Below are positions 51,096 to 61,640 of a stretch of 64,000 bases of DNA, in pieces. Within the stretch, counting starts at the first letter, position 1; each line of letters opens with the position of its first letter. Below the pieces are notes generated by a model. That model saw only the letters and a list, made by a program, of their open reading frames with translations, had not been told where the DNA came from and made no database searches. Location of the stretch: NCBI GenBank assembly GCA_932521035.1, contig OW051494.1, positions 1,846,001 to 1,910,000 on the forward strand. The letters run 5' to 3'. The DNA is from Oscheius dolichura. Its lineage: Eukaryota; Nematoda; Chromadorea; Rhabditida; Rhabditidae. Position numbers and translations under genes: made by a program.

Positions 51096-51278
51096 TTATT
51101 TTCTTCGACGACCAGCTCCTCCTCCACGGCCCCCAGGGCGAATAGCAACACGTGGACCACGGGTTGCCACAGGCAGCGAGAAGGTTACGCCCAACATCTC
51201 CAGAATGGAAGCCAGTGTTTTTTTTGGGATACTGCACACGGGATCGTCTTGCTTGCTTGTCTTCAAGTGTAACTCTTC
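51096..51278 (-). CDS. Last exon of an unknown Gly/Arg-tailed protein
   Basis: After an aatttcag acceptor, 60 codons run to TAA. The exon starts EELHLKTSKQ, has TLASILEMLGVTFSLPV and ends with a GGRGGGAGRRRK tail, as seen in RNA-binding proteins. The preceding exon may be near 51320-51360 (RFFHENTETIL), in phase, but its own start is not resolved because of an in-frame TGA. Confidence 0.35.
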   Translation of the reverse strand, partial: EELHLKTSKQDDPVCSIPKKTLASILEMLGVTFSLPVATRGPRVAIRPGGRGGGAGRRRK

Positions 51279-51458
51279 CTGAAATTTGAAAACGTTAAAA
51301 ATCACTCAATTTTGACAGGTAAAATTACCAGAATTGTTTCAGTATTTTCATGAAAAAAGCGAACAAGGTTTTGTCAGTTCATGTAAACTGTCTACATCAA
51401 AGGAAGCTATTCCATTCATTGACGTTGTGCCATCTGCCGACTCTTTCTATCTAACAAG

Positions 51459-51834
51459 ATGGGAAATTCTCCCTACGACGATGTCATGTGGCTCAATCGA
51501 ATTGTGGAACATAAAAGTTTTCGACAGTTGATCGCGGAGGATATGGAAATGCCCAATTTTGAAGAAGAAAAGCTCCAAAATGACGACTATGTTTATCTGG
51601 TAAGGATATAAAATTTCTTAAAGTGAATGTTTTTAGTGTGAAGCTGAGACGTTTGTGGGCCCAAGAATCCAAATTTGGTATCCCGAGAGATCGCTCAAAT
51701 TGACCGAGATGCTCCGACATTACAAAGAACAATTTGAAGATAGCGATGTAATAATCGATGCTGATCATAATCAGGAGAGTGGTGGAAATCTCCAAGAAAA
51801 GGAAGAATTTGACATTTGGTCTGATAAGTGGTAA
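51459..51834 (+). CDS. Hypothetical 112-residue acidic protein
   Basis: Exons 51459-51599 and 51637-51834 join in phase and end TAA. The product is acidic and helical (MGNSPYDDVMWLNRIVEHKS, ERSLKLTEMLRHYKEQF), without signal peptide. The start ATG directly follows aacaag, which may be an acceptor. Its 3' end is 56 bp from the 3' end of the convergent SLX4 gene. Family not known. Confidence 0.5.
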
Positions 51835-51889
51835 TGGCTTCTGCCATGTTAAATAAATTTGTTTTTTAAAAGCAAATTTTTAAAGTTCA

Positions 51890-54800
51890 TCAACTCACTA
51901 GAAGCACAGGCTGTAACCGTAGAATATGATTATATAGGACCTCGTTTTCCTTCTTCCTCAACCATTTCAAGAATACAGTCTTCATTTCATCAATATTCTA
52001 AAAGAGATTTATTTATACCAGATTTAAACAATTGCTTGCCTTGGGTAATGAGGTTGGATCATCAAGTATGGTCTCCTCGGCAGGCTCGTCTCTGTCCGAA
52101 TTCAGCGTTTTATCACCCAAATCGTCATTGTCTAAATAGCGCATTGCTTACAAAGAGACTATGAACAAACCGCTTCCATGAGAGGATTCAGAGGATGAGA
52201 CAGGAGGAAGATTTTTCTTTTTAGACGCTAGTTGCTGTCTGTTAACAGGCACATTTGGTTTATGGAAAATAGGCTTTCGTGTAGGACCTTTCTGCAATGA
52301 TTCTTCCTCATCTTCATCTACTTCTTTTACTCCAGGCAGTGCAGGATCCAATGGACGAATTGTTGGTGTTGATGGATCAATTTCTTAAAAAAATGAGTTC
52401 AGTTATTTATAAATTATAAAGAAATTTTTCATCATGACTCACAATCATAAACCAGTTTCAGACGTTTTTCATCAAACAAATAATGAGTCATACTAGGAAG
52501 AAGTGGGCCCAAATGCTTATTTTTATGGAGCAAACGAAAATAATAGTAACGCTCTTCCTTTGCTCTGATCTTTATTATCAACAATTTTTCAGATCTACCG
52601 AAATAATTCAGGGATCTTATTGGTATATCAAAAAAAGGATAAGAAAACTTACGTGGATGAACAGATTCATAAATTTCTATCAATTTCGCTACTGCTCGTT
52701 TTCTTCCCATAGGGCGTAAGCCATGTGTGCCAAGCTCGATTTTTAGTCGAGCATCATCCATAGCATTGTAGTTGGGCATTGGGGTAATTCCAGTGGTTTT
52801 TATTATCTTTACATTAGATCCAAACCTAAAATTCAGTTTATGAACACATGGTGAACACATGGTAACAGTTTACTTTAATTTCTTATTAGGATGAATAGGA
52901 GTGGAGTGAGCTAGTGGTGGAATTTCAAAATTACGGCTAGATGTCGGTAGGAAAGGGCTCCGTGGAATGAGATCAACAGACCCGTCAAACGAATCTACTT
53001 CGGCCGCTTGTGTAAAAGATAACCTCTGAAGCAACAATATATGAATGATGAACAATAGTGTACAGAAGGCCGCTTTTTGGAACACTTTGGTGTTTCAAAC
53101 TTTTGAGATGACGTCAGGGTTTGAAGAAATGAAGTTGTGGGTGAGGTTTGCAAAGCTCTACTCGTAGACGGTTGCTCTGTGGACTATAATAACTAATATT
53201 ACTGTGGAAAAACGAGGTTACCTGGATTGCTTCATAGTTCGGAATGGAGGTCCAATGCTCATAATCGTTAGCCTCATCGATTGGATAATCGAAGCATTCC
53301 TATAAAGAAACTAAAAAATAATTTATGGCTGATACATTTTGATCCTCTTCAATACTGTCTAATGCTGTGTTATTATCGCTTTTATCATTTTCAGTTTCTT
53401 CTTTTTCTTCACATACAGTTCTGGGAGTGAGAATACACAGAGGTGTCATATGCCACGGTTCTACGGCGTCGTTTAAAGACTCAGCACTAGCTGAATGAAC
53501 TTATTTTACATAGAAGTAATAACTTACATATTGAATCAAAAATATCTGGGCTATTTACAATAGCATCTTCTTCGGAAATAGACGTTACTATAGGCACTTG
53601 CACTATTGGTTCATTATGCTTTGTTATATTAGATATGTTCTTCTCATTTTCCAGTGTTTCGTCTAGAACCATGCAGTCATCCGATTCGTCTATTTTCTCC
53701 TTTTCCTCAATAATGGCCTCATTCGTAGTAGCACTAAGATTTATTCCCTGCATGGGATCCTCTCCATCATTCGGATTCTGCAATTATAAAATAAGAAAAT
53801 ATGAGCAATTAAATGAAATAAGAAAATATGAACAAAATTTGAACAATATCTTACAGTTCCATCTAAAATTCCACAAATAGTATCTTCAAGAACTTCTTTT
53901 GAACTGAGAGTTTGCACAAAAACAGAAGTATTGGGTAGAGTTAACTGGCTGACAGTACTCTGAACATCAAGATTTTTGAATTTTAAGCAAACAATAACCG
54001 TAGGCGGTCCTAGGATGCATTCGTTTAATTCTTCTGATATTGTGGGAATGGATTTTTCTGTTGACTGCTAAGATTACATGCATTATTGCATAATTAATAA
54101 TATGTTCCACCTCATCTATTTTCTTTTCTTGCTTTCTGGAAACATAAAGAAGAGAATCTGGTCCATATTTTTGAGCTAGAGCCTGTATGGCGTCTTCTTG
54201 TCCAGGAGACCATTCGACTCGAGCTGTGTAGATAAAACGTAGCCATGAAGTCACTATCTAAATTGGAATTTTCCCTTTGGTTTTACAATAAATACCTCTT
54301 TAGGTTCCGCCATTCTGATCGTTGCTTCATTTTTAACAAATCCTCTTGTTCTTGCTAACAGTATTATTTTATGAGCTGGTATTACTCCATCTCCGCAGGT
54401 TATATGCAGATCGGCCCCAGTGCCGTTATTAAACAGAACAGAAAAATCATCAGCTAAGCGTTCATAACGATTTGTCTGAACAGCGTAGTTTCTGTAGGAT
54501 AAGTAGTTCTAGAAACCTTCTCAACTAGTCGTAGCTGATATTTGGCTTGAGAATCAATTCTAGGAGCAGCGAAGTCATCTTCTTTTGAAGCTCGTACAGC
54601 AGATTTAAATGCATTGACAAAACGGGTTTGTACGGCTGACACTACCTAAATGCATTTTGTAACAATACTTTTGAGAAAAATGTACTTGACACTGGCATGT
54701 TCTTGGAGCAAATTCTACAACAGCAAACGATTTCGGTCGTTTCTTACGCTTATCAGCTGGATCTGGGATGCTAAAAATTATTCAATTAAAATATCTAATG

Positions 54801-55693
54801 AGAAACAAAATTACCGAGTAAATTCAGGCGTCCCCTCTTTGAAAGTTTCTATAGAGTTAACAGCAGGTGGTGTAACAGGCCTGACACTCTTAGACATAGC
54901 TCTAGCTAACATAATCTGCTCATCATGAACACTTTTAGGCTGCCCAGACAATTTAGGAGCAGTCACTGGCTTGACCTTTGGCAACGGAGCTCTAAAATAT
55001 TCAAAATAATTTTGTAACACTCGTGACTTGCTTGGTATGATTTACTTTATTATTTTTGCGCACTGTTGTCACTCTTTTTTGTATTTCTACCATATCTAGC
55101 AATTTACTACCAGAAATTGCATGCTTTTTCCCACATGATTTTATATGAGCTATTCTATGCTAAAATCAAAATAAGCAACACACAAGAGGTGGTGTACCGG
55201 TCCTTGTGCAAAAGGAGTTTGGCATATCGGGCAGTCTATAGTATTTTGATGTTTCTCTGTAGCTGTGTCTTGTTTTCTGATAGTCTCCTGAATGTCCAAA
55301 CAACTGTTAATATGAAGTCTTCTAAAAGTTTGAGTTTACAGCCAAAGGCAAAGAAGCAAACCTGCGCTCTTGGTTTAAATGGCTCAAAGGCTTATTACAA
55401 ATAAAACATTTTTTGTCTTCTTTAGTGGGGGACAAATCAGAAAGATTGAAGCTATCTTCTTCATTCTTTACTTCTGCAGCCAAAATATAGAATGTGATCA
55501 TACAATACGAACCTTTTTTTGGTTCTGGCTTCGAAAAAAGAGGTTTTTCGAATACTTTATCCTTTTCATAATCAGACAGATTCGGAGCTTTTGGAGGGCG
55601 TCTGTAGAAAAAAGTAGACGAGAAAACTAATACATACTTTGGAGCTAAAGAAATTTCTTCCGACTTTCTTTTGCGCAATTCTTCAACTTCCAT
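51890..55693 (-). CDS. SLX4/HIM-18-like structure-specific endonuclease scaffold
   Basis: A many-exon minus-strand gene. Order of parts: two UBZ4 zinc fingers, first CFICNKPL with R-x2-H-x3-C (55420-55270), second CPICQTPF with HRIAHIKSC (55225-55110); long acidic and basic linker; BTB domain (about 54420-54130: DLHITCGDGVIPAHKIILLA then WLRFIYTARVEW); acidic linker (53950-52900); conserved C-terminal SLX1-binding domain (LKIELGTHGLRPMGRKRAV, 52760-52690) and the final helix (FLKWLRKKENEVLYNHIL). This order is that of SLX4/FANCP. It anchors SLX1, XPF and MUS81 nucleases for Holliday-junction and crosslink repair. The intron at 51998-52039 appears to be GC-AG. Minor exon borders were not all fixed. 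Confidence 0.85.
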
Positions 55694-55879
55694 TTGGATT
55701 TACAATCTATACTTCGCTGTGCTAAAATGGATTTTCACATGTGCTAAATATACATAGCGCACAATATTCGAAGGGTAATATATAAAACATTTAGAACAAA
55801 AAGAAATTTGGCACGAATAAACCGTTTGTAACTAAGGGACAGTAAAATGTAAAAAATTTATTTGTCATTTTTGATAAAA

Positions 55880-56579
55880 CTATTTATTGATTGATAAAAT
55901 TTTCTCGCCTTCTGTTTGCTGCCTTCTTTCACGAATATCTCTGTCCCAGCTGATAAACGGTTCGATCTTGAAGAAGCCTTCAGTAGAGATAAAAAATTGA
56001 GAAAGATCGATTCCTGAAAAGAGTAAAAAACGAATTGCCAACAATTGTGCAATGGATTACCATATTTGAATTCGTAGTCCAGCGCTTGTGCTACCATATC
56101 AAATTTGTCCAGATGTTTTACAATTACGGCGGATTCGGTGTTCTGCTCCTCATATTCATTCCACAAAACGAGCCAGTCGTCACCTACTAGTGGAACTTGT
56201 TTACAGATATCTTGCATAGCCTGAAATTATACATTTACTATAGTAAACCGACAAACCTTGAGCTCCATTTGATGCTTATCTTCTTCCGTAACACCGCAAT
56301 GTGGTGTTATATCGCCTACTACAGCTTCGGCTAAATCATGTACTAAAGACATGCGGACTATGCGATTTACGTCGATGCCTATAAACACTATGAGATGCAA
56401 TTATACAGTCTACCTGCAATCTGATGTTCCAATGTCATTCCTAGCACAGCCATTCTGTACATATGGCAAGCAACTGTTTCCGGTTCCGGAACTCCCATCT
56501 TTACCCAGCCGGTTCTCTTCAAATGTTTTAAATTGTCCAATGCGGAAAGTAGTTCCATTATTCCTACAATCGGCTTCAT
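55880..56579 (-). CDS. HD-domain phosphohydrolase HDDC2 (5'-deoxynucleotidase type)
   Basis: Exons 56579-56414, 56378-56257, 56220-56061 and 56013-55880 join in phase to 193 residues, like human HDDC2 (204). Family marks: LKHLKRTGWV, a metal-binding His in CHMYRMAV, VHDLAEAVVGDITPHCGV holding the HD pair, and the distal Asp in KFDMVAQALDYE. The bacterial relative YfbR removes phosphate from deoxynucleoside monophosphates. The start ATG directly follows a gttgtttcag acceptor. A 1.8-kb TIR element begins 55 bp upstream. Confidence 0.93.
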
Positions 56580-56633
56580 CTGAAACAACCACTTAGGTAT
56601 AACTTTTACCAAGGGAAACACCAATTGTCGAAA

Positions 56634-58457
56634 CAAAAAACGAAACGCATTTTCGGCGACGTTTGAAAAAAAAGTGACGTCTGTCCGAAAATGCCGTTAC
56701 GTAACTGGCGCGCGGTATGAATCTGGCATTCTTTGCTTCTTCTTCCATTTTCTACTCTTTTCACTCAGTTCCTAGCCATTTTTGCCAAAACAAATACACT
56801 ACCGAAGCTATTACAAAGCCTGAGTGCTAGTGATCAGCTGTACGACTATAGCTATCGGTAGATGCGAGCAATATACGAGAAGGAATTTCATGAATACGCC
56901 TGGCAAGATATTCCCGTTGTTTATTTCTTATTGTGTTTCTTTTTTGCCTACAGGAAATTATCCATAGTATTAGTTGGAGCCATCTTTGTTTGAACTAAAG
57001 GTTAGGTTAGCCACTAGTTGCCTAAATTCATGTCGTCCCTGTAGTTGTAATTTTTTCTGTTATCCTTCTAGTCAGTCAGTCTTCATCTCTTTTTATTTTT
57101 GCGGGATACCCATGTTCCTTTCCGTACAAATTACATAGATATTATTGAACAAAATCAAGTGCTCTTAGTAAATGGAAGGCACAAGAAGACGTGAAGACAA
57201 AAGAAGAACTACGAATACACATCGCTCAGAAGTTTACGAATTGATGGGCGAATATTTTTATTTTACCTGTTTTGCATTTAGATTTATGAAAACTATTCTT
57301 TGATGACATAGAAAAGAATATTCTGGGCGCAAAGAAGATGGGCCTTCATTGTGCGATTATTCTTTCGCATTCTTACTCGAATACAAAATCTTGAGCCCTT
57401 TGGTCTGTGGAATAGAACTATTTACAGCGGGGAATCACTAGAAGAAAAGCTCCTTATCTGTTACGGATATGATTCCACATTGAATGAAAGGCAAAATTGT
57501 AACTATAGGATGAAATAAATGGCGAATATTTCTTGAATGCTCTAGTTGCCAGTAAAAAAATGTACAACATAGCGCTAGCTTCTTGTGATGGGATCGAAAT
57601 TTCCAACAGCTTTTTCCTTCAAGACTCATTCGTATTTCACACCATCATTTAGAAAAACGTTTCTCTAAATAATGCTAACGGAGAAACCTACCTTTTCACA
57701 ATTGGCTTTCCCCCAGTTCGCAAACAATATATCCAAGGAAAATTCTAGCAAATCCAGTCCTTTACCATCCATTTCTATTAGAATAGTAGAATATCTCCTT
57801 AAATTGGAATAAAATACTAGAAGTTACCTGGTATATAAAATATTCACTAGTCTTGATGATTAACTTCGGAATTTTCCATTTGTTTTCTATTCTTCATGTT
57901 CCAAAGTTCTAAAATATTCTACAGAGAAGTTATAAAATTGTCTCTAACCGCAGCACTGTCGAAATTGAAAAAAAAGACTCCTATTCACTAGTGATAATGT
58001 AGATTGTCAGAAGATCAACTTCCCTGGAATTAAAAATTACAATTTTAGGTTGCCTGTGGTAATTCCATTGATCAATTCAGCATCTTACACATATCTTCCA
58101 TTTTATATATTCCAATAACCTAAAACATTATACAGAGAAGTAATAGAATTGTTTCTAACCGCAACATTCCAAAAATTGAAGAAAATAGCCATCTTCTGTT
58201 TCTTGACGAAACTCTTCTTCGTATATTCGACATCATATGTGTAAGTTATCCTGTAGTTGATCAAAATAACGATGTGATACCCAAGATGAACCTGAGAAAA
58301 GAGCAGCAGTAAACACACAAAAGGCAGTTACAAATGAAAAACACAAGAAATAGCCAAAAAACCAGTTTGAATAAGCCGCGCGCCAGTTACGTAACGACAT
58401 TTTCCGATAGACGTCACCTTTTTTTCAAACGTCGCCGAAAACGCGTTTCGTTTTTTG
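56634..58457. mobile_element. 1.8-kb element with 82-bp terminal inverted repeats
   Basis: Left TIR 56634-56715 and right TIR 58376-58457 are inverted copies with a few differences (caaaaaacgaaacgc at the outer ends, ttacgtaactggcgcgcg at the inner ends). The 1,660-bp interior has no open frame longer than about 70 codons, so it is non-autonomous. The inner motif ttacgtaactggcgcgc also occurs alone at 40634-40650. The element fills the divergent region between HDDC2 and kanadaptin. Confidence 0.88.
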
Positions 58458-58683
58458 TACACACACAACCAAAACAAACAGGCAAATAAAGTCAACGGAT
58501 AAACAAATTTGGAGGAAGGGAAGAAAAGAATTTTGAAATGTTCAATTTTAGGTATACGTATACGCTATTTTGCGTATTTCCCATTCTCCCGTTTCGAACG
58601 CAGAGCGTTCGCTTCATATTTGTTTTTCTCAAGTTTACTATCGGTTGTTCTTTGCTTTTGTGTAAACTATCCATTTTTCCAGA

Positions 58684-61465
58684 ATGGATGAGTCGCCGGA
58701 AGGTAGTTTCAAGGCACCGGCAATGCCTCCGCTCACGGCGAAGGCATTTCTCAAGTCATCCCCTAAAGAGAAGCCAGCAAAAGCGGAACAGACTCTGGAA
58801 TCAGCTCCTATTCCAAAACCTGAAGGTCAAGTAAAGGTTTGTGGGATTGTAAGTGCCATGATATGTTTTGATTTTATAGAAAAGCGTTGAATCTGTGCCA
58901 ACAAAAAATGTACCGGATGCTCCGCCACTAGAATATACACCACCGCCTTGGGCATGTGAACCTGCGCCGGGATTAGCTTATAAATTAGAAGTATTTGTAT
59001 TTTCGTGATGCCATTTAATTTGGTATTTTAGATTCTAAAGAATGGAACAATTGTTAATGTGCAAGATCTGGAACAACCGAATAATTCAACATTTTTAGTT
59101 GTAGGAAGATTACCCATTTGCGATATTATAATGGGTAGCGAAACGTTTTTATTGTTTGCTGACTTCAATTTTGCAGAGCATCCTTCTGTATCACGATATC
59201 ATTGCATACTTCAGTATGGGGACGATAAAATGGACAAAAAAGGAAAAGGCTGGTTTATTTATGATATGGTCGGTTCATACAAATGTATTAATTTTGCTTG
59301 TTTAGGGCAGCACCCATGGAACAAAGATGAACAAAAATCGTCTTCCTCCAAAACAATATATTAGAGTTCAAGTTGGATTCGTTTTTCAATTTGGAAGTAA
59401 GCTTGTTCATTCTTGTTCTCCTAGAAAATAACCTTAGACAGCACGCGAATATGCAGTTTGATAGGTCCTCCAGAAGATACAGATCCTGAATGGGATTGCT
59501 CCCCAACGGAGATGCGAGAAAAAATAAAGCAGAAAGTAAGTTTTCATTTATATTTTTGGTAAAATACACATGTTTAGGCATTTAAAGTAAAACTTGCCGC
59601 AGCAGCTCGCAAAGAAGTGGAAGAAGAAATCGAACGAGAAAAAGAAGATGAAGGAATCAATTGGGGAATGGATTATGGAGAAGAAATGGGAGGATCATCA
59701 CTTGTATGCCATTTTTTTTGTTTGCCCCAATTCCACCTTTATTTCAGTTTGATGCCGATGGTAATTTAGAAGAAGAAGGTGAAGCATATTATTATGCCGA
59801 TCCCAAGAAGGCTCTTGCTAAATTTTTTGAACGCGTTGGATTTGACATGAACTTCACCTATGCGGAAACTGGCGCTGGTCACACGCATAAATGGACATGC
59901 TCTATTGAGTACGTTTTTTTTAAGTTCCAAAAACAGTTTCTAGGCTACCTGTGGAAGTGGATGGAGTTGATCGTGCCTGTACTGCCCAAGCCATTGTTAG
60001 CACTTCTAAAAAGGATGCCACTGTTCAGTGCGCATTAGAAGCATGCCGACTCCTAGATCGCCATGGTGTTTTGAGGTAAGTACTGCCATTATTAGTCTAG
60101 TTGTTTTTTTCAGAGGCGGATCTTCACGGGTTCGAATGAAGAAGAAGAACTTGGAGGATAACGATTACTATGACGAAGATGATGATTTATATTTTGATCG
60201 AACAGGACAACTTGAACTCCAAAGAGATAAACGTAAAATGTGGACTATGGTAGGTATTTCTTTTCTGAATTTATAAAGACAAATTCCAGAAAGCTATGGG
60301 AAAGGCTACAGATGAAAAGGATACATATGAAACGTTAAGTGTGAAACTGAAGGCTACACGCGAGCAGATGGCGGATATTCAACAGGAATTAGATAAACTT
60401 GGACGTAATAAAGCAGAAGGTGTGCTTGTTACATTTTTCCAATACTCGATCTTTTAGGGCAGGCTATCGATGTTGATGAGTATGTTAACAAACTTGCGAA
60501 AGGAAATATTACCGTAAAAGACGACATACAGGTTTTACATATATTTTCTGGTTTATGCTTTTTCCAGACAAAAATACATAAATCGACATTACGGCAGAAA
60601 TTGGTCACTTTAACCCATGAGGCACAAACTTTGGAGAAACTAGTGAAAATTACAAAGCCTGTGACTCTTCCGGATGCAAAAGCAGCGGGAACCTCAAAAG
60701 AAAGTAAGTTGTTCGCTGTTATAATATTATTTTTATCGCCTTCAGATGCTAATAAACAAGCGTTTCTTCGAAAAATGATGAAATTTGGTAATGTCAAGAA
60801 GGAACTTTCCAATGTTGAGGCAAACGTGGCTGCTCCTAAAAACGATGAGAAGGTTAGTTTTGAATTTTATAAATTATTCATTACTCAGGTTGATTTGTTG
60901 TCTCCTACTAAAGCCACTAAAGAAGTAAAGGAAGATAGAGAAGTAGAGATTTCTACAGACACAAAGGAAATTAGAAGCGAAGAGAATGTTTCAAAGAAGA
61001 AAAGCGCCCTGCTTGTGGCGGAAAAAAGTAAGGGCCGTTATTTTTTTGTCTTTTTCATTTTTACATTTTACAAATTACAAATTTTAGCTGTGAGCAAACC
61101 TTCTACTTCTTTTGAACCATCATTGCCAGTCAACACTCAAGAAGCGCTAGAAGAGACTTCGCCTGAATCAGCGACTGAAGCTCAAGAAAGCGAAACGCTA
61201 CAGAATCCAGAAGCTATGGAAAGAAAGCGAGTTGCGGAACAAGAAGAAATGCCTGAAGTCGCACAAAAGAAGCGAAAGCCAAGGATAAGAAAGGAAAAAT
61301 GGGAAGAATATGGAGCCGGGTCAGTCATTTCACCTTTTCGTGTCACAATTTGCGAGGTTTAGATGTGAATTCAAAGATGAACAATATGCAACATGGATGC
61401 CTCCTGATAATCAAATGGGCGACGGTAAAACATCTTTGAACGATAAGTTTGTCGGCAGATATTGA
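58684..61465 (+). CDS. Kanadaptin (SLC4A1AP homologue)
   Basis: Seventeen exons from 58684 to 61465 join with complete phase agreement to 707 residues. Order: Pro-rich N-terminus with YTPPPWACEP, FHA domain (59032-59396, with GRLPICD, EHPSVSRYHC and GSTHGT), an acidic helix, a dsRNA-binding-like segment (59800-60075), coiled coils, a low-complexity region, then a Lys-rich stretch and the family-specific end WMPPDNQMGDGKTSLNDKF. Known as a nuclear FHA protein linked to splicing; its older role in chloride-exchanger trafficking is disputed. The ATG follows a tttttccag acceptor by 1 nt. It is probably the first gene of an operon with THOC2. Confidence 0.92.
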
Positions 61466-61640
61466 TAAAGCTAAATGTTAACGTCTATTTTATGAATATG
61501 TTTTACTGTGTGATCCATTAAAGACATCTGTATTATTTTCTGTTATAATTGATTACATTATTTGGTATATTTCCAAATCTATCCCTAGTATATTTTATTC
61601 TACGCTGTTTTTAAGGTTTATATTTTTAAGGTTCATTCAG
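61466..61640 (+). promoter_or_regulatory. Likely operon intercistronic region with trans-splice acceptor
   Basis: Only 175 bp separate the kanadaptin stop from the THOC2 start, both on the same strand, and the THOC2 ATG follows gttcattcag with no untranslated bases. This is the layout of nematode SL2-type downstream cistrons. U-rich tracts occur in the middle. A canonical aataaa is not seen. Confidence 0.55.

Noticed and set aside
51998..52018. A 21-nt intron in SLX4
   Set aside because: The same phase is met by a 42-nt GC-AG intron (51998-52039, donor aag|gcaagc), which is of normal size and has the usual GC-donor consensus.
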